NCBI RefSeq assembly: GCF_900104355.1
Contig: NZ_FNIY01000001.1
Span: 124,001-188,000, forward strand
Direction of reading: 5' to 3'
DNA length: 64,000 nt
From: Phyllobacterium sp. OV277
GTDB taxonomy: Bacteria; Pseudomonadota; Alphaproteobacteria; Rhizobiales; Rhizobiaceae
Part shown: one piece after another, positions 16,430 to 25,409 of the stretch
Numbering within the stretch: position 1 is the stretch's first letter
Layout: the number at the start of each line of letters is the position of its first letter
The notes under the pieces: model-generated
Told to the model about the DNA's origin: nothing
Seen by the model: the letters and a program-made list of their open reading frames with translations, nothing else
Database searches by the model: none
Position numbers and translations under genes: made by a program

Positions 16430-16740
16430 TACTCTCTCCTTAACTGTTCCTGCCAAGCTGTTTGACCAATGCTTCGCAGGCACCCCACGACTGACGGTTA
16501 AGAATCCGTTTAGGGCCATTGTGAGGCGGTGGAGCTGTTCAAGGATGAATATCCAACAACAGGTAGCTGACGGGCCACACGCGTGAGCCATCCAAATATT
16601 TGCAATCTCCGGCCCTACATTGGCTGCATCGACTAAGTGTGCAGTAACTGCCCCATAAGGGAGAAAAATTACCTTTGGCTGTCGGTTTTATCGCTCTCCA
16701 CGCGTCTTCCTTACAAGGACATATTCAAGAGGAGACCAAC
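16430..16740. other. Intergenic region, no gene seen
   Basis: These roughly 310 bases between two divergently placed small genes contain the promoters of both. I found no conserved protein, tRNA-like fold or strong hairpin in them. Confidence 0.5.
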
Positions 16741-17028
16741 ATGCTCATTATCGCAGGCCACTATTCCGTTTCACCCAAACTTCGCCAATCATACGTAGAC
16801 GCTTTCGCCGATCTGGTTCACAGGGCGCGGGCTTATCCGGGTTGCATCGATTTATCAATCAGCGCTGACCCAATTGATCCATCCAGAGTAAATATGATCG
16901 AAATATGGACTTCCGACGAAGTGCTGGCGGCTTGGCGCAAGAATTGTAATCCGCCTAAGACTGGTGTCAAAATGCATGATGTCAAAGTGGAGAAGCACTA
17001 TATCAGCCGGTCAGAAGCTCCATTCTGA
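16741..17028 (+). CDS. Antibiotic biosynthesis monooxygenase (ABM) domain protein
   Basis: The 95-residue protein starts at the ATG that follows a strong GAGGAG element; the upstream frame extension is unsupported. It has the ferredoxin-like ABM pattern: an N-terminal strand (MLIIAGHYSV), a helix with RARAYPGCIDLSIS, then MIEIWTSDEVLAAWRK. Such small dimers act as cofactorless monooxygenases on quinones (YgiN type) or haem. The role here is unknown. It is monocistronic and lies upstream of the tRNA-Thr gene. Confidence 0.78.
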   Translation: MLIIAGHYSVSPKLRQSYVDAFADLVHRARAYPGCIDLSISADPIDPSRVNMIEIWTSDEVLAAWRKNCNPPKTGVKMHDVKVEKHYISRSEAPF

Positions 17029-17185
17029 ATTTGGTACAACTCTTCATGGCGGTGAATGGCGTGGATCGAAAGATGCGTCGAATTAAGTCTTCGAAGCGCA
17101 TTGCGGACCAGATTGAGAACGCATTGCCCCGCACCTTTAAAAAGGTGCTGGACAGTCAACAACTTAAGAATCGCTAAAAGAAAAA

Positions 17186-17261
17186 TGGTGCCCCCGGAGA
17201 GACTCGAACTCCCGACCCTCTGATTACAAATCAGATGCTCTACCAACTGAGCTACAAGGGC
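17186..17261 (-). tRNA. tRNA-Thr (anticodon TGT)
   Basis: The minus strand gives a complete 76-base cloverleaf with encoded CCA: acceptor GCCCTTG against CGGGGGC, a standard D-arm (TAGCTCAGTTGGTAGAGCA), anticodon stem TCTGA/TCAGA with loop TTTGTAA, and T-arm GGGAG-TTCGAGT-CTCTC. The anticodon is TGT (plus-strand 17226-17228), reading ACA and probably other Thr codons. It diverges from nadK. Confidence 0.97.
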
Positions 17262-17416
17262 AGCGGCGTCCGATTAGCACAAACATCCCGGATGTAAAAT
17301 GGAAAAACAGCACTTTATGCAATTTTCCCGCTTTTTTTGATTGAGCAGCATTTTGCCAGATCAATCGCGCCGTGCTAGGCGATACGTCCTTGAGATGCTC
17401 GGACACGCAGGCAGCC

Positions 17417-18190
17417 ATGAACCGGAATATTGAAACCTTCGCTTTTCTTTCCTCCGGAACACCGGAATCCGACGAGGCTATGCACAATCTCGTCAAGCTT
17501 TACGGCCAGACCGCACCGAAGGATGCCGATGTCATCGTCGCGCTGGGCGGTGATGGTTTCATGCTGCAGACCCTGCAGAACCACATGAACCAGGGCAAGA
17601 TGACCTATGGCATGAACAGGGGCTCTGTCGGCTTCCTCATGAACGAGTACAGCGAGACCGACCTGAAAGAGCGTGTAGAGGCCGCACAGGCTGAAACGAT
17701 CCGCCCGCTGAAGATGGTTGCAGAATCGCTTGAAGAGGGCACAGTGACTTCCTTTGCGCTCAATGATGTCTATCTGCTGCGCCAGTCCTATCAGGCAGCC
17801 AAGATAAAGATCACCGTTGACGATCAGGTCCGGCTTGAAGAACTGATCTGCGATGGCGTGATGGTGGCAACCCCAGCCGGCTCCACCGCTTACAATCTGT
17901 CAGCTCAGGGCCCCATCCTGCCACTTGATGCACGGTTGCTCGCGCTCACCCCGGTTTCCCCGTTCCGCCCGCGCCGCTGGCGCGGTGCGCTCCTGTCAAA
18001 CAAGGTCACGGTGCGGCTTGATATCCTTGAACCGGAAAAGCGGCCGGTCAACGCTGTCGCTGATCACACGGAAGTAAAGTCGGTGCTTTCGGTGACAGTC
18101 GAAGAAGCATCCCAGTTGCGTGCAACCATTCTGTTTGACAAGAACCATTCATGGAATGAACGGATTCTCAAAGAACAGTTCCTTTATTGA
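17417..18190 (+). CDS. nadK: NAD kinase
   Basis: The 257-residue enzyme phosphorylates NAD to NADP with ATP. The diagnostic GGDGFML motif is near residue 47, followed by NRGSVGFLMN and the conserved AGSTAYNLSAQGPILP stretch near residue 160; DHTEVKSV is near the C-terminus. The length fits the short alphaproteobacterial form. The start is the ATG of MNRNIETF with an AGG element upstream; a longer frame begins 15 codons earlier. It is a housekeeping gene, next to tRNA-Thr on the other strand. Confidence 0.95.
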   Translation: MNRNIETFAFLSSGTPESDEAMHNLVKLYGQTAPKDADVIVALGGDGFMLQTLQNHMNQGKMTYGMNRGSVGFLMNEYSETDLKERVEAAQAETIRPLKMVAESLEEGTVTSFALNDVYLLRQSYQAAKIKITVDDQVRLEELICDGVMVATPAGSTAYNLSAQGPILPLDARLLALTPVSPFRPRRWRGALLSNKVTVRLDILEPEKRPVNAVADHTEVKSVLSVTVEEASQLRATILFDKNHSWNERILKEQFLY

Positions 18191-18378
18191 CAACATTAGA
18201 CTAAAGTGATGCACAATTGTAACAGACTCTTAAATCTCAAGGGATGCAAGAGTTGACTTTTGTTGGTATGGGCCGTAACGCCATTCCTGCAAGACATTGT
18301 GCAATGAAAAGCACCCATTCCATTGGCAAAATAACGGACATGTGCGGCATCGACTGCAGATAGAAAGTTAAATCTCCA

Positions 18379-19914
18379 TTGACCACGTTCGCTGATCTGG
18401 GCCTTTCGCCGAAAGTGCTCGATGCTGTGGAAGCAGCAGGATACACCATCCCCACTCCGATTCAGGCTGGGGCGATCCCGCACGCGCTGCAGCGCAAGGA
18501 TGTTCTCGGCATCGCCCAGACCGGAACAGGCAAGACTGCTTCCTTTGTGCTGCCGATGCTCACATTGCTTGAACAGGGCCGCGCCCGCGCGCGCATGCCC
18601 CGCACGCTGATCCTTGAGCCAACACGCGAGCTTGCCGCGCAGGTCGAGGAAAACTTTGTCAAATATGGCAAGAACCACCGGCTCAATGTCGCGCTACTGA
18701 TTGGCGGCGTTTCCTTTGATGACCAGTTGCGCAAGCTTGAACGCGGCGCTGACGTGCTCATTGCCACGCCCGGCCGCCTGCTCGACCATTTCGAGCGCGG
18801 CAAGCTGCTTCTGACCGGTGTTGATATTCTCGTCATCGACGAAGCCGACCGTATGCTCGATATGGGTTTCATTCCCGATATTGAGCGGATCTGCAAACTG
18901 ATCCCCTTCACCCGCCAGACACTGTTCTTCTCGGCCACCATGCCGCCAGAGATTACCAAACTGACGGAACAGTTCCTGCATGCGCCCGTGCGTGTTGAAG
19001 TCGCCAAGGCCGCGACCACAGCCAAGACGGTTGAGCAGCAACTGGTCAAGTCAGGCAAAAAAGATTGGGAAAAGCGCGCCAAGCTGCGAGATCTGATCCG
19101 CGCTGAAGAAGATGGCCTGAAAAACGCGATCATCTTCTGCAATCGCAAGAAAGACGTTTCCGAGCTGTTCCGCTCGCTGGTCAAGCATGAGTTCGATGCC
19201 GGTGCCCTGCATGGCGATATGGATCAGCGTGCCCGCACCACAATGCTGGCCAATTTCAAGGACGGCAAACTGAAAATTCTCGTGGCCTCTGATGTGGCGG
19301 CACGCGGACTTGATATTCCTGACGTAAGCCATGTCTTCAATTTCGACGTGCCTATTCATTCGGAAGATTATGTACACCGCATCGGTCGCACGGGCCGCGC
19401 CGGACGTTCCGGCAAGGCTTTTACGCTGGTCACACCTGCCGATGTAAAACATCTTGCATCCATTGAAAAACTGATCGGTGAAGACATCAACTGGTATGAT
19501 GGCGACCTCGCCACCCTGCCCGTTTCGGAAGAAACCGACGAAGCTCCGCGCCGTGGCCGTAATGCCCGCGGCAAGAGTGAAACCAAGCGCAAGCCGCGCA
19601 ATGAAGGCCGCGAACGCGAACGCCCGCAGTCTGAGATCGACATCATCGCCGCGGCCGACCGCGCCAAGGAAACCGGCGAGCAGCCTGTAACCGCTGAAGA
19701 GCCTGTGAAAAAGACAGCCGAGAAGCCGCAAAAAGCTGCCATCAAGGCCGACAATGAACAGCGCCGCGCCCGTCCTGCTGCCCCGCAGGAACAACCGCGC
19801 CGTGAACAGGAACCGCGCCGCGATCATCGCCGCGACCGAAATGACAACGATACATCACCGGTTGGTTTTGGCGATGAAATCCCTGCCTTCATGCTGATCG
19901 ATACAAAAATCTGA
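18379..19914 (+). CDS. rhlE: DEAD-box RNA helicase, RhlE type
   Basis: The 511-residue protein starts at a TTG (MTTFADLGL), since no ATG fits the conserved N-terminus. All helicase motifs are present: a Q-motif (GYTIPTPIQ), Walker A AQTGTGKT near residue 50, PTRELA, TPGRLLDHF, VIDEADRML near residue 154, FSATMP, RGLDIPDVSHV and HRIGRTGRAGR near residue 335. A basic, low-complexity tail from about residue 385 (many Arg, Glu and Pro) probably binds RNA, as in RhlE and SrmB relatives. It acts on structured RNA in ribosome assembly, decay or cold adaptation. A Nudix gene follows after 10 bases, so the two are probably co-transcribed. Confidence 0.9.
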   Translation: MTTFADLGLSPKVLDAVEAAGYTIPTPIQAGAIPHALQRKDVLGIAQTGTGKTASFVLPMLTLLEQGRARARMPRTLILEPTRELAAQVEENFVKYGKNHRLNVALLIGGVSFDDQLRKLERGADVLIATPGRLLDHFERGKLLLTGVDILVIDEADRMLDMGFIPDIERICKLIPFTRQTLFFSATMPPEITKLTEQFLHAPVRVEVAKAATTAKTVEQQLVKSGKKDWEKRAKLRDLIRAEEDGLKNAIIFCNRKKDVSELFRSLVKHEFDAGALHGDMDQRARTTMLANFKDGKLKILVASDVAARGLDIPDVSHVFNFDVPIHSEDYVHRIGRTGRAGRSGKAFTLVTPADVKHLASIEKLIGEDINWYDGDLATLPVSEETDEAPRRGRNARGKSETKRKPRNEGRERERPQSEIDIIAAADRAKETGEQPVTAEEPVKKTAEKPQKAAIKADNEQRRARPAAPQEQPRREQEPRRDHRRDRNDNDTSPVGFGDEIPAFMLIDTKI

Positions 19915-19924
19915 GGGCTCGATC

Positions 19925-20326
19925 GTGAATGCACCGGGCGTTGGATGTGGAATCGTCTTCTTAAGGGACGGCCATATCCTCTTGTTACAACGCAAGAAAA
20001 GCCCCGAGATCGGCGCTTGGGGTATCCCCGGCGGCAAGATCGATTTTCTGGAGACCGCCGAACAGGCAATCAGACGCGAAGCCTTTGAGGAGACCAGCCT
20101 TGAGGCTGGTTCCATCCGCCAGCTTGGCCTTAGCGAGCAGCTTTTCCACGATGAGCGCCAGCACTGGTTTGGCGTCCTGTTCCTTGCCGAAACATTTTCC
20201 GGCGAAATGCAGCTGCTTGAACCGGACAAACATGGCGGTATCGACTGGTTTCCTCTCGATAACCTCCCCGCGAAGCTTACGCTCCCGACCATGCATGCGC
20301 TGGAATTGATCCGTCAAGACGCCTGA
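19925..20326 (+). CDS. Nudix hydrolase
   Basis: The 133-residue protein starts at a GTG ten bases after the helicase stop. It has a near-consensus Nudix box starting GGKIDFLETAEQAIRREA and ending FEETSLEAG, which coordinates Mg and cleaves nucleoside diphosphate-X bonds. The GCGIVFLRDGHILLLQR lead and the WFPLDNLP end resemble MutT/NTP-pyrophosphatase-like members that sanitise nucleotide pools. The substrate is undetermined. A terminator-like hairpin follows. Confidence 0.87.
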   Translation: MNAPGVGCGIVFLRDGHILLLQRKKSPEIGAWGIPGGKIDFLETAEQAIRREAFEETSLEAGSIRQLGLSEQLFHDERQHWFGVLFLAETFSGEMQLLEPDKHGGIDWFPLDNLPAKLTLPTMHALELIRQDA

Positions 20327-20350
20327 GCCCCCTCTTACGGAGGGAGCTTT
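20326..20350 (+). terminator. Terminator-like hairpin after the Nudix gene
   Basis: The arms AGCCCCCTC and GAGGGAGCT (one mismatch) around a short loop are followed by TTTAAT. It lies immediately at the end of the Nudix coding region. Confidence 0.5.
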
Positions 20351-20386
20351 AATCAACGGGTCGGGCCATTCTGCTGATAGGTCCTG

Positions 20387-20704
20387 TTACTTCACCGCAC
20401 GCAGCGAGGCCTCATAGGCCTTGCGCGCCCATTCGGTCATGATGTCAGGATCATCAAACGCATCGGCAGGGATTGACCAATAAGGCATTTCGACAGTTTT
20501 TGATTTGCCTTCGTAGGTCCACCGCCGGCAACCGGCGGCCTCAAAATCCGGTGCAGAGACCTTGTCAGCCTTCAAGAGGATTTCGTCGGCAACCTCAAGC
20601 GCGAAAACCAGCCCGTGATGATAGATGCCCTTGCCGCCAAACATGCGTTTGATGGTGACAGGCCCGAGGCCGGAAAACAGGTCGTGAATCGCATCATTGT
20701 CCAT
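20387..20704 (-). CDS. TfoX/Sxy N-terminal domain protein
   Basis: The 105-residue protein matches the TfoX N-terminal domain: DLFSGLGPVTIKRMFGGKGIYHHGLVFALEVADEILLKAD, followed by a WSIPADAFDD region. TfoX/Sxy promotes competence gene expression in gammaproteobacteria, but the short stand-alone N-terminal form common in alphaproteobacteria has no established function. The start codon lacks a clear ribosome site. The gene is convergent with the Nudix gene and follows sufA by about 80 bases in the same direction, so read-through from sufA is possible. Confidence 0.8.
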   Translation of the reverse strand: MDNDAIHDLFSGLGPVTIKRMFGGKGIYHHGLVFALEVADEILLKADKVSAPDFEAAGCRRWTYEGKSKTVEMPYWSIPADAFDDPDIMTEWARKAYEASLRAVK

Positions 20705-20783
20705 GGCTTGAGTATTGCAGGCGCAAAGACGGGCGTCACGCCGAAAATTGCGCTACCATGACTGCAAATTGAGGCGGGAAAAC

Positions 20784-21158
20784 TCAGGAAGTGGCTGAAG
20801 CCAAAGCTTCCGGCTTGGCAGGGGTCAATTCGACCGACTCACCACAGCCGCAGGCTGATGTCTGATTGGGATTATTGAAGACAAAGCCCGTGCGCAGGGT
20901 CGTTACTTCAAAATCCATCTGCGTGCCCAAGAGATACAGCACGGCTTCCGGTGCTACAAATACCTTCGAGCCATCCTTTTCGACAATATCATCGCCGGGC
21001 TTGGCTTCTGTAACGAGATCAATGGTATATTCCATACCCGCGCAGCCGCCTTTCTTGATGCCGACGCGAATACCGAGCGCATTTTCACGCGTCGCTACAA
21101 TCTCGCTCACGCGGGATGCTGCAGCATCAGTCAACGTCATGACAGAAAAACGACCCAT
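20784..21158 (-). CDS. sufA: A-type Fe-S cluster carrier (SufA/IscA family)
   Basis: The 124-residue protein has the three cluster-binding cysteines of A-type carriers: Cys39 in KGGCAGMEY and Cys103/Cys105 in SACGCGE. The start is the ATG after GAGAGA; a ten-residue extension is possible. It would receive Fe-S clusters from the SufBCD scaffold and pass them to target enzymes. In related bacteria sufA closes the suf operon, while here two genes (21285-22183) separate it from sufT, so it must have its own promoter in the 21159-21284 gap or rely on long read-through. Frataxin-like or ErpA roles remain possible. Confidence 0.88.
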   Translation of the reverse strand: MGRFSVMTLTDAAASRVSEIVATRENALGIRVGIKKGGCAGMEYTIDLVTEAKPGDDIVEKDGSKVFVAPEAVLYLLGTQMDFEVTTLRTGFVFNNPNQTSACGCGESVELTPAKPEALASATS

Positions 21159-21284
21159 TTCTAATCTCTCTTGGTTCAGATCGTACAACGATCAGTCTGT
21201 ATCATAGTTAGTGTTACATAGTCGTCACCGCAAGTGTTCAAACTCACCCACGTCCCACAAACCTGCATGCAGAAGGCAGAAATC

Positions 21285-21908
21285 ATGAATTACCGCCATC
21301 TCATTCTCTGTAGCGTCGCCGGTCTGGCGCTGAGCCTGACACCTGCGCTGGCCCAGGAAGCCAAAAAGCCCGAACCGCCAAAGCAGGAAACCGGGGCTAA
21401 GCCCGCAGCACCCGCCGCGGCCGCGCCAGAAGCCCCTGCCACCAAGGAAGCCCCGGCTGCCAAGGAAGCCGCAGAGGCCCCAAACCAGTCTGTGCCTGAT
21501 TATCTTGACGACCGCAGCACGCCCGAACAGCTGGTCAAATCCTATTATAACGCCATCAACCGGCAGGAATATGCCCGCGCCTATAGCTACTATGCCGAGG
21601 AAGGCCACACACAGGCCTTCCCGCAATTTCAGGCGGGTTATGAAAACACCGTTTCAGTGGTCCTGCGCCTTGGCAAGGTTGAAAGCGAGGGCGCAGCCGG
21701 TTCCACCTACTGGAGCCTGCCACTGGCAATTGAATCGACGCAGAAGGACGGTAAGCGCACAGTTTATAACGGTTGCTATCGGCTGCGACTGGCAAATGCG
21801 GCCATTCAGGGCGTTCCCTTTGTGCCACTGTCCATTCTCGACGGCACCCTGCAGAAATTCGAGAAGCCACTGGATCAAAGCGTGCCTGAAGCGTGTGAAG
21901 CGCCCTGA
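21285..21908 (+). CDS. Secreted Ala/Pro-rich hypothetical protein
   Basis: The 207-residue precursor has a signal peptide (HLILCSVAGLALSLTPALAQ). A low-complexity linker rich in Ala, Pro, Glu and Lys follows (about residues 24-68). The folded C-terminal part of about 130 residues begins STPEQLVKSYYNAINRQEYARAYSYY, an NTF2/SnoaL-like opening. Later, GCYRLRLANAAIQGVPFVPLSI is family-like for periplasmic proteins of unknown function. It interrupts the usual suf gene order on the opposite strand. An AAGG element precedes the ATG. Confidence 0.75.
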   Translation: MNYRHLILCSVAGLALSLTPALAQEAKKPEPPKQETGAKPAAPAAAAPEAPATKEAPAAKEAAEAPNQSVPDYLDDRSTPEQLVKSYYNAINRQEYARAYSYYAEEGHTQAFPQFQAGYENTVSVVLRLGKVESEGAAGSTYWSLPLAIESTQKDGKRTVYNGCYRLRLANAAIQGVPFVPLSILDGTLQKFEKPLDQSVPEACEAP

Positions 21909-21913
21909 CGGCC

Positions 21914-22183
21914 TTAGAAATAACTGACAATGCTGACGATGGCGACCAGCAGGCATGCCAGGGCCGCAGCCATGGAGCCTTTTGCGTTCTGTTCTGCCTG
22001 TTCCAGCACGGATTCGGCTGCACAACTCATGGCAGACCGACCATCAAGCAATCCGGCAATATCAGCTCGTGTGAGAATCTCGGTCGATGAATGCCAGTGC
22101 CAAGCGGCCTTCAGCGCGAAGAAAATAACGCCCGCTGTGCCAAAACGCACAATCCATATGGCAATAGGCAAATCAAAAATCAT
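21914..22183 (-). CDS. Small hypothetical membrane protein
   Basis: The 89-residue frame encodes two hydrophobic segments (about 5-27 and 70-88) with a polar middle. It ends five bases from the convergent secreted-protein gene. No Shine-Dalgarno element is visible before the ATG, and I recognise no family. Either a real two-helix protein or a chance frame. Confidence 0.4.
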   Translation of the reverse strand: MIFDLPIAIWIVRFGTAGVIFFALKAAWHWHSSTEILTRADIAGLLDGRSAMSCAAESVLEQAEQNAKGSMAAALACLLVAIVSIVSYF

Positions 22184-22391
22184 AATAAAACAAATTCAAG
22201 CGCTGGGTGATGCCCCACCACATATTCGATGACATTATGTATCATCAATGGCATCCGGGACATAAACGGTTAAACTGTCTGCACCAAACGGTGCAGAGCG
22301 GACAACCATATCATGCTTGGCTACCGGACTTCTGGCAATTAGACTTTAGACGTAAGACCTTAGATTAATATCTGAGATGCGCGCGACTGGA

Positions 22392-22811
22392 TCAGTACCA
22401 GCCGACGGCGACCTGCGCTTCTTCCGACATACGGTCGGGCGTCCATGGCGGATCGAAAGTCATGCTCACGTCAACAAAACTGACGCCTTCGACCGAGCTT
22501 ACCGCATCCTGTACCCAGCCCGGCATTTCACCGGCGACAGGGCAGCCCGGCGCTGTCAGGGTCATTTCGATCTTTACGGACCGGTCGTCCTCGATATCGA
22601 TCTTATAGACAAGGCCCAGCTCATAGATATCAGCGGGGATTTCCGGGTCATAGACCGTCTTCAGCGCGCCGATAACATCATCGGTCATGCGTGCCAGTTC
22701 ATCGGCTGGAATAGCAGACGCAGAAACAGCACCGCTTACCTCGGAAGTCTCTACAGGTGCTTCCGGCTTCACAGTTTCGTCTTTTTCCAGTGTCTCGACT
22801 TTATCGGTCAT
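22392..22811 (-). CDS. sufT: SUF maturation protein, MIP18/DUF59 family (SufT)
   Basis: The roughly 139-residue protein has a variable acidic N-terminus of about 40 residues. The DUF59 domain follows: DPEIPADIYELGLVYKIDIED, then MTLTAPGCPVAGEMP with the conserved cysteine. SufT helps mature Fe-S proteins downstream of the SUF scaffold. A GTG start three codons earlier overlaps the sufS stop; either start gives tight coupling to sufS. It is the last gene of the contiguous suf operon here. Confidence 0.9.
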   Translation of the reverse strand: MTDKVETLEKDETVKPEAPVETSEVSGAVSASAIPADELARMTDDVIGALKTVYDPEIPADIYELGLVYKIDIEDDRSVKIEMTLTAPGCPVAGEMPGWVQDAVSSVEGVSFVDVSMTFDPPWTPDRMSEEAQVAVGWY

Positions 22812-22816
22812 CGTTT

Positions 22817-24058
22817 TCACCCAAAGAATTTCCGCGCTTTTTCCAGCGCATCGGCGAGAACATCGATCTCGTCTCTTGTATTATACATCGCAAACGATGC
22901 ACGGCATGTGGATGTTACGCCGAAACGTTTCAAGAGCGGCTGAGCACAATGTGTGCCTGCGCGCACCGCAACACCCGCCCGGTCGATGACCATCGACACG
23001 TCATGGGCATGAATGCCAGCAAGTTCGAAGGAGATGATCGCGCCCTTGCCCTTGGCATCGCCGAAAATACGCAGCGAATTGATCTGGCGCAGCCGCTCAT
23101 GCGCATAATCGCGCAAATCTTCCTCATGGGCGAGAATGGCGGCGCGGCCAATCTTTTCCACATATTCAATGGCTGCCCCAAGACCAATCGCCTGAGCAAT
23201 CGGCGGTGTGCCAGCCTCGAAGCGGTGCGGTGGATGGTTATAGGTGACAATATCCTCAGTCACCTCTTCAATCATCTCGCCGCCGCCCTGGAAGGGGCGC
23301 ATGGCTTCCAGCTTTTCCTTGCGGCCATAGAGCACGCCGATGCCGGATGGGCCATAAATCTTGTGGCCAGTGAAAATATACCAGTCGCAGCCGAGATCCT
23401 GTACATCAACAGGCAGATGCACCGCGCCCTGACTGCCATCGACAAGCACCGGAATGCCGCGCGCATGGGCGATGCGAACGATTTCCTTGATCGGCGTCAC
23501 CGTGCCAAGCACGTTGGACATATGGGTAATGGCAACCAGCTTGGTGCGATCAGTCAGCCGCGCCTCGAATTCCTCGATATGGAACGCACCCTGCTCATCA
23601 ACAGGTACCCAGACCAGCTTTGCACCCTGCCGTTCCCTGATGAAATGCCAAGGCACAATGTTGGAATGGTGCTCCATGATCGACAGGACAATCTCGTCGC
23701 CCTCACCAATATTAGGCATGCCATAGCCATAGGCGACCGTATTGATCGCCTCGGTAGCGGACTTGGTGAAAACGATCTCATCGACAGAATCCGCATTCAG
23801 AAAGCGGCGAACGCTTTCGCGCGCCTTTTCATAGGCGTCCGTAGCGGCGTTCGACAGGAAATGCAGGCCGCGATGCACATTGGCATATTCATTCGAATAG
23901 GTGTGGGTGATCGCATCAATAACCGCCTGCGGCTTCTGTGCCGAAGCGCCATTGTCGAGATAGACAAGCGGTTTGCCGTAGACTTCACGCGACAGGATGG
24001 GAAAGTCGCGGCGGATCGCCTCGACGTCATAACCGGCTTGAATGATCTTCGTATCCAT
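22817..24058 (-). CDS. sufS: Cysteine desulfurase SufS (group II)
   Basis: The 413-residue PLP enzyme has the lysine in FTGHKIYGPSGIG that binds the cofactor and the catalytic cysteine in VRAGTHCAQPLL, the arrangement of group II (SufS/CsdA) desulfurases. It converts cysteine to alanine and delivers persulfide sulfur to the SufBCD scaffold. The ATG with AGGAAAG upstream is preferred over a start 30 codons earlier. It follows sufD by 68 bases. A second, NifS/IscS-like desulfurase begins the operon. Confidence 0.95.
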   Translation of the reverse strand: MDTKIIQAGYDVEAIRRDFPILSREVYGKPLVYLDNGASAQKPQAVIDAITHTYSNEYANVHRGLHFLSNAATDAYEKARESVRRFLNADSVDEIVFTKSATEAINTVAYGYGMPNIGEGDEIVLSIMEHHSNIVPWHFIRERQGAKLVWVPVDEQGAFHIEEFEARLTDRTKLVAITHMSNVLGTVTPIKEIVRIAHARGIPVLVDGSQGAVHLPVDVQDLGCDWYIFTGHKIYGPSGIGVLYGRKEKLEAMRPFQGGGEMIEEVTEDIVTYNHPPHRFEAGTPPIAQAIGLGAAIEYVEKIGRAAILAHEEDLRDYAHERLRQINSLRIFGDAKGKGAIISFELAGIHAHDVSMVIDRAGVAVRAGTHCAQPLLKRFGVTSTCRASFAMYNTRDEIDVLADALEKARKFFG

Positions 24059-24126
24059 AGTGCCCGCGCTTTCCTGCGTTTGGGTCAAATGTTGAATGCC
24101 GGCCGGATCAACCGGCAGGCGAACAA

Positions 24127-25398
24127 TCAGACATGAGCAGCCAGCCACTTGTCGAGAATAGCTTCCAGAGCTTCGACCAGCGGTTCGCTTTCCAGTTCTT
24201 CGATGATTTCAGCCACGAATGCCTTGATCAGCAGGCCGCGTGCATCACTTTCGGGGATGCCGCGCGCCTGCAGATAGAACAGGTGGTTGCTGTCGATTTC
24301 CGTCACCGTTGCACCATGGCCGCAAGCCACATCATCGGCAAAAATTTCGAGTTCCGGCTTGGCATCAAATTCGCCATCATCGGACAGGAGCAGCGTGTTG
24401 CAGGCCATGCGCGCATCGGTCTTCTGGGCGATCCGGTTGACCTTGATCTGACCCTGAAAGACACCGCGTGCGCGGTCTGTTACCACATTGCGGATGATCT
24501 GCACCGACGTGGTGTTTTCAACCAGATGGCCGAGCGTCATGGTCACATCCGTATGGCTGTCGCCACCGAGAAGGTTGACACCGCGCAGCTGGAAGTCCGA
24601 GCCTTCACCCTTGGACAGCACATGCACTTCCTGCCGCACCAGCTTGCCGCCCGCATTGACGATATAAACCGTCAGCTTGGCGTTGGTGCCGATGGTCGCG
24701 GTGAACTGGGCAAGCTGTGTGGCTTCAACGCCCTGTTCGCGCAGGATGATCCAGACAATCTGTGCATCATCGGCAACAGTGATATTACTGACGGACGTTG
24801 AAAAGCCCTCACCCTCGCCGCCGGTCTGACGCTCGATAATGGTTGCCTTGCTGCCCTTGCCGAACTTGACGGCAAAACGCACGTGGCCCTGCCCACGCAC
24901 CTGCGCATTCTGCAGTTCCAGCGGCGCTTCAAGCTCGACACCGTCGGCAACGTTCACCGACCAGCCATCGGTCACGTAAGCGGCATTGATCTGGCCGATT
25001 GCATCGTCACCACCACGAATGGCAAGATCACGGATCGCCGATCCATCCGCCAGTTTTTCGCTGTATTTGGTGAATTCGACACCTTCAATCCGCGGCGCGT
25101 TCAGTGCAACGCCGTTGGAAACGGTGGCAACAGCTGATCCCTGAATAACGGCCGGCAAGGCATTGGTACCAGCCGCGCTATCATACGCAGCAACGCTACG
25201 CAGCAAGGTGCGCAGATCGGTATAGTGCCAGCTTTCGACGCGGCGCGACGGCAGGCCCTGCGTCTTCAATGCCTCGATGGCATTGTCACGCGCGCTGACG
25301 ATTTCCGCATCGCCCGGCAATTCGCCCATCCGGTCTACAAACGAGTCGACCAGCGCCGCTTCTGCGGTTGTCGGCTGGCGTCCTGTGTGAACATTCAT
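24127..25398 (-). CDS. sufD: Fe-S cluster assembly scaffold subunit SufD
   Basis: The 423-residue protein has the SufB/SufD beta-helix domain in its C-terminal half, with GVFQGQIKVNRIAQKTDARM and LSDDGEFDAKPELEIFADDVACGHGATV, typical of SufD. It forms the SufBC2D complex and contributes to iron entry in the family. GAGGAG precedes the ATG, which is 11 bases after sufC. The N-terminus has the usual helical region. Confidence 0.95.
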   Translation of the reverse strand: MNVHTGRQPTTAEAALVDSFVDRMGELPGDAEIVSARDNAIEALKTQGLPSRRVESWHYTDLRTLLRSVAAYDSAAGTNALPAVIQGSAVATVSNGVALNAPRIEGVEFTKYSEKLADGSAIRDLAIRGGDDAIGQINAAYVTDGWSVNVADGVELEAPLELQNAQVRGQGHVRFAVKFGKGSKATIIERQTGGEGEGFSTSVSNITVADDAQIVWIILREQGVEATQLAQFTATIGTNAKLTVYIVNAGGKLVRQEVHVLSKGEGSDFQLRGVNLLGGDSHTDVTMTLGHLVENTTSVQIIRNVVTDRARGVFQGQIKVNRIAQKTDARMACNTLLLSDDGEFDAKPELEIFADDVACGHGATVTEIDSNHLFYLQARGIPESDARGLLIKAFVAEIIEELESEPLVEALEAILDKWLAAHV

Positions 25399-25409
25399 AA
25401 CGTCGCTCC

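Noticed and set aside
22757-24136. 459-codon open frame on the plus strand opposite sufS and sufT
   Set aside because: It lies fully across the well-supported sufS gene; its translation lacks any recognisable motif and looks like an antisense shadow of GC-rich coding DNA.
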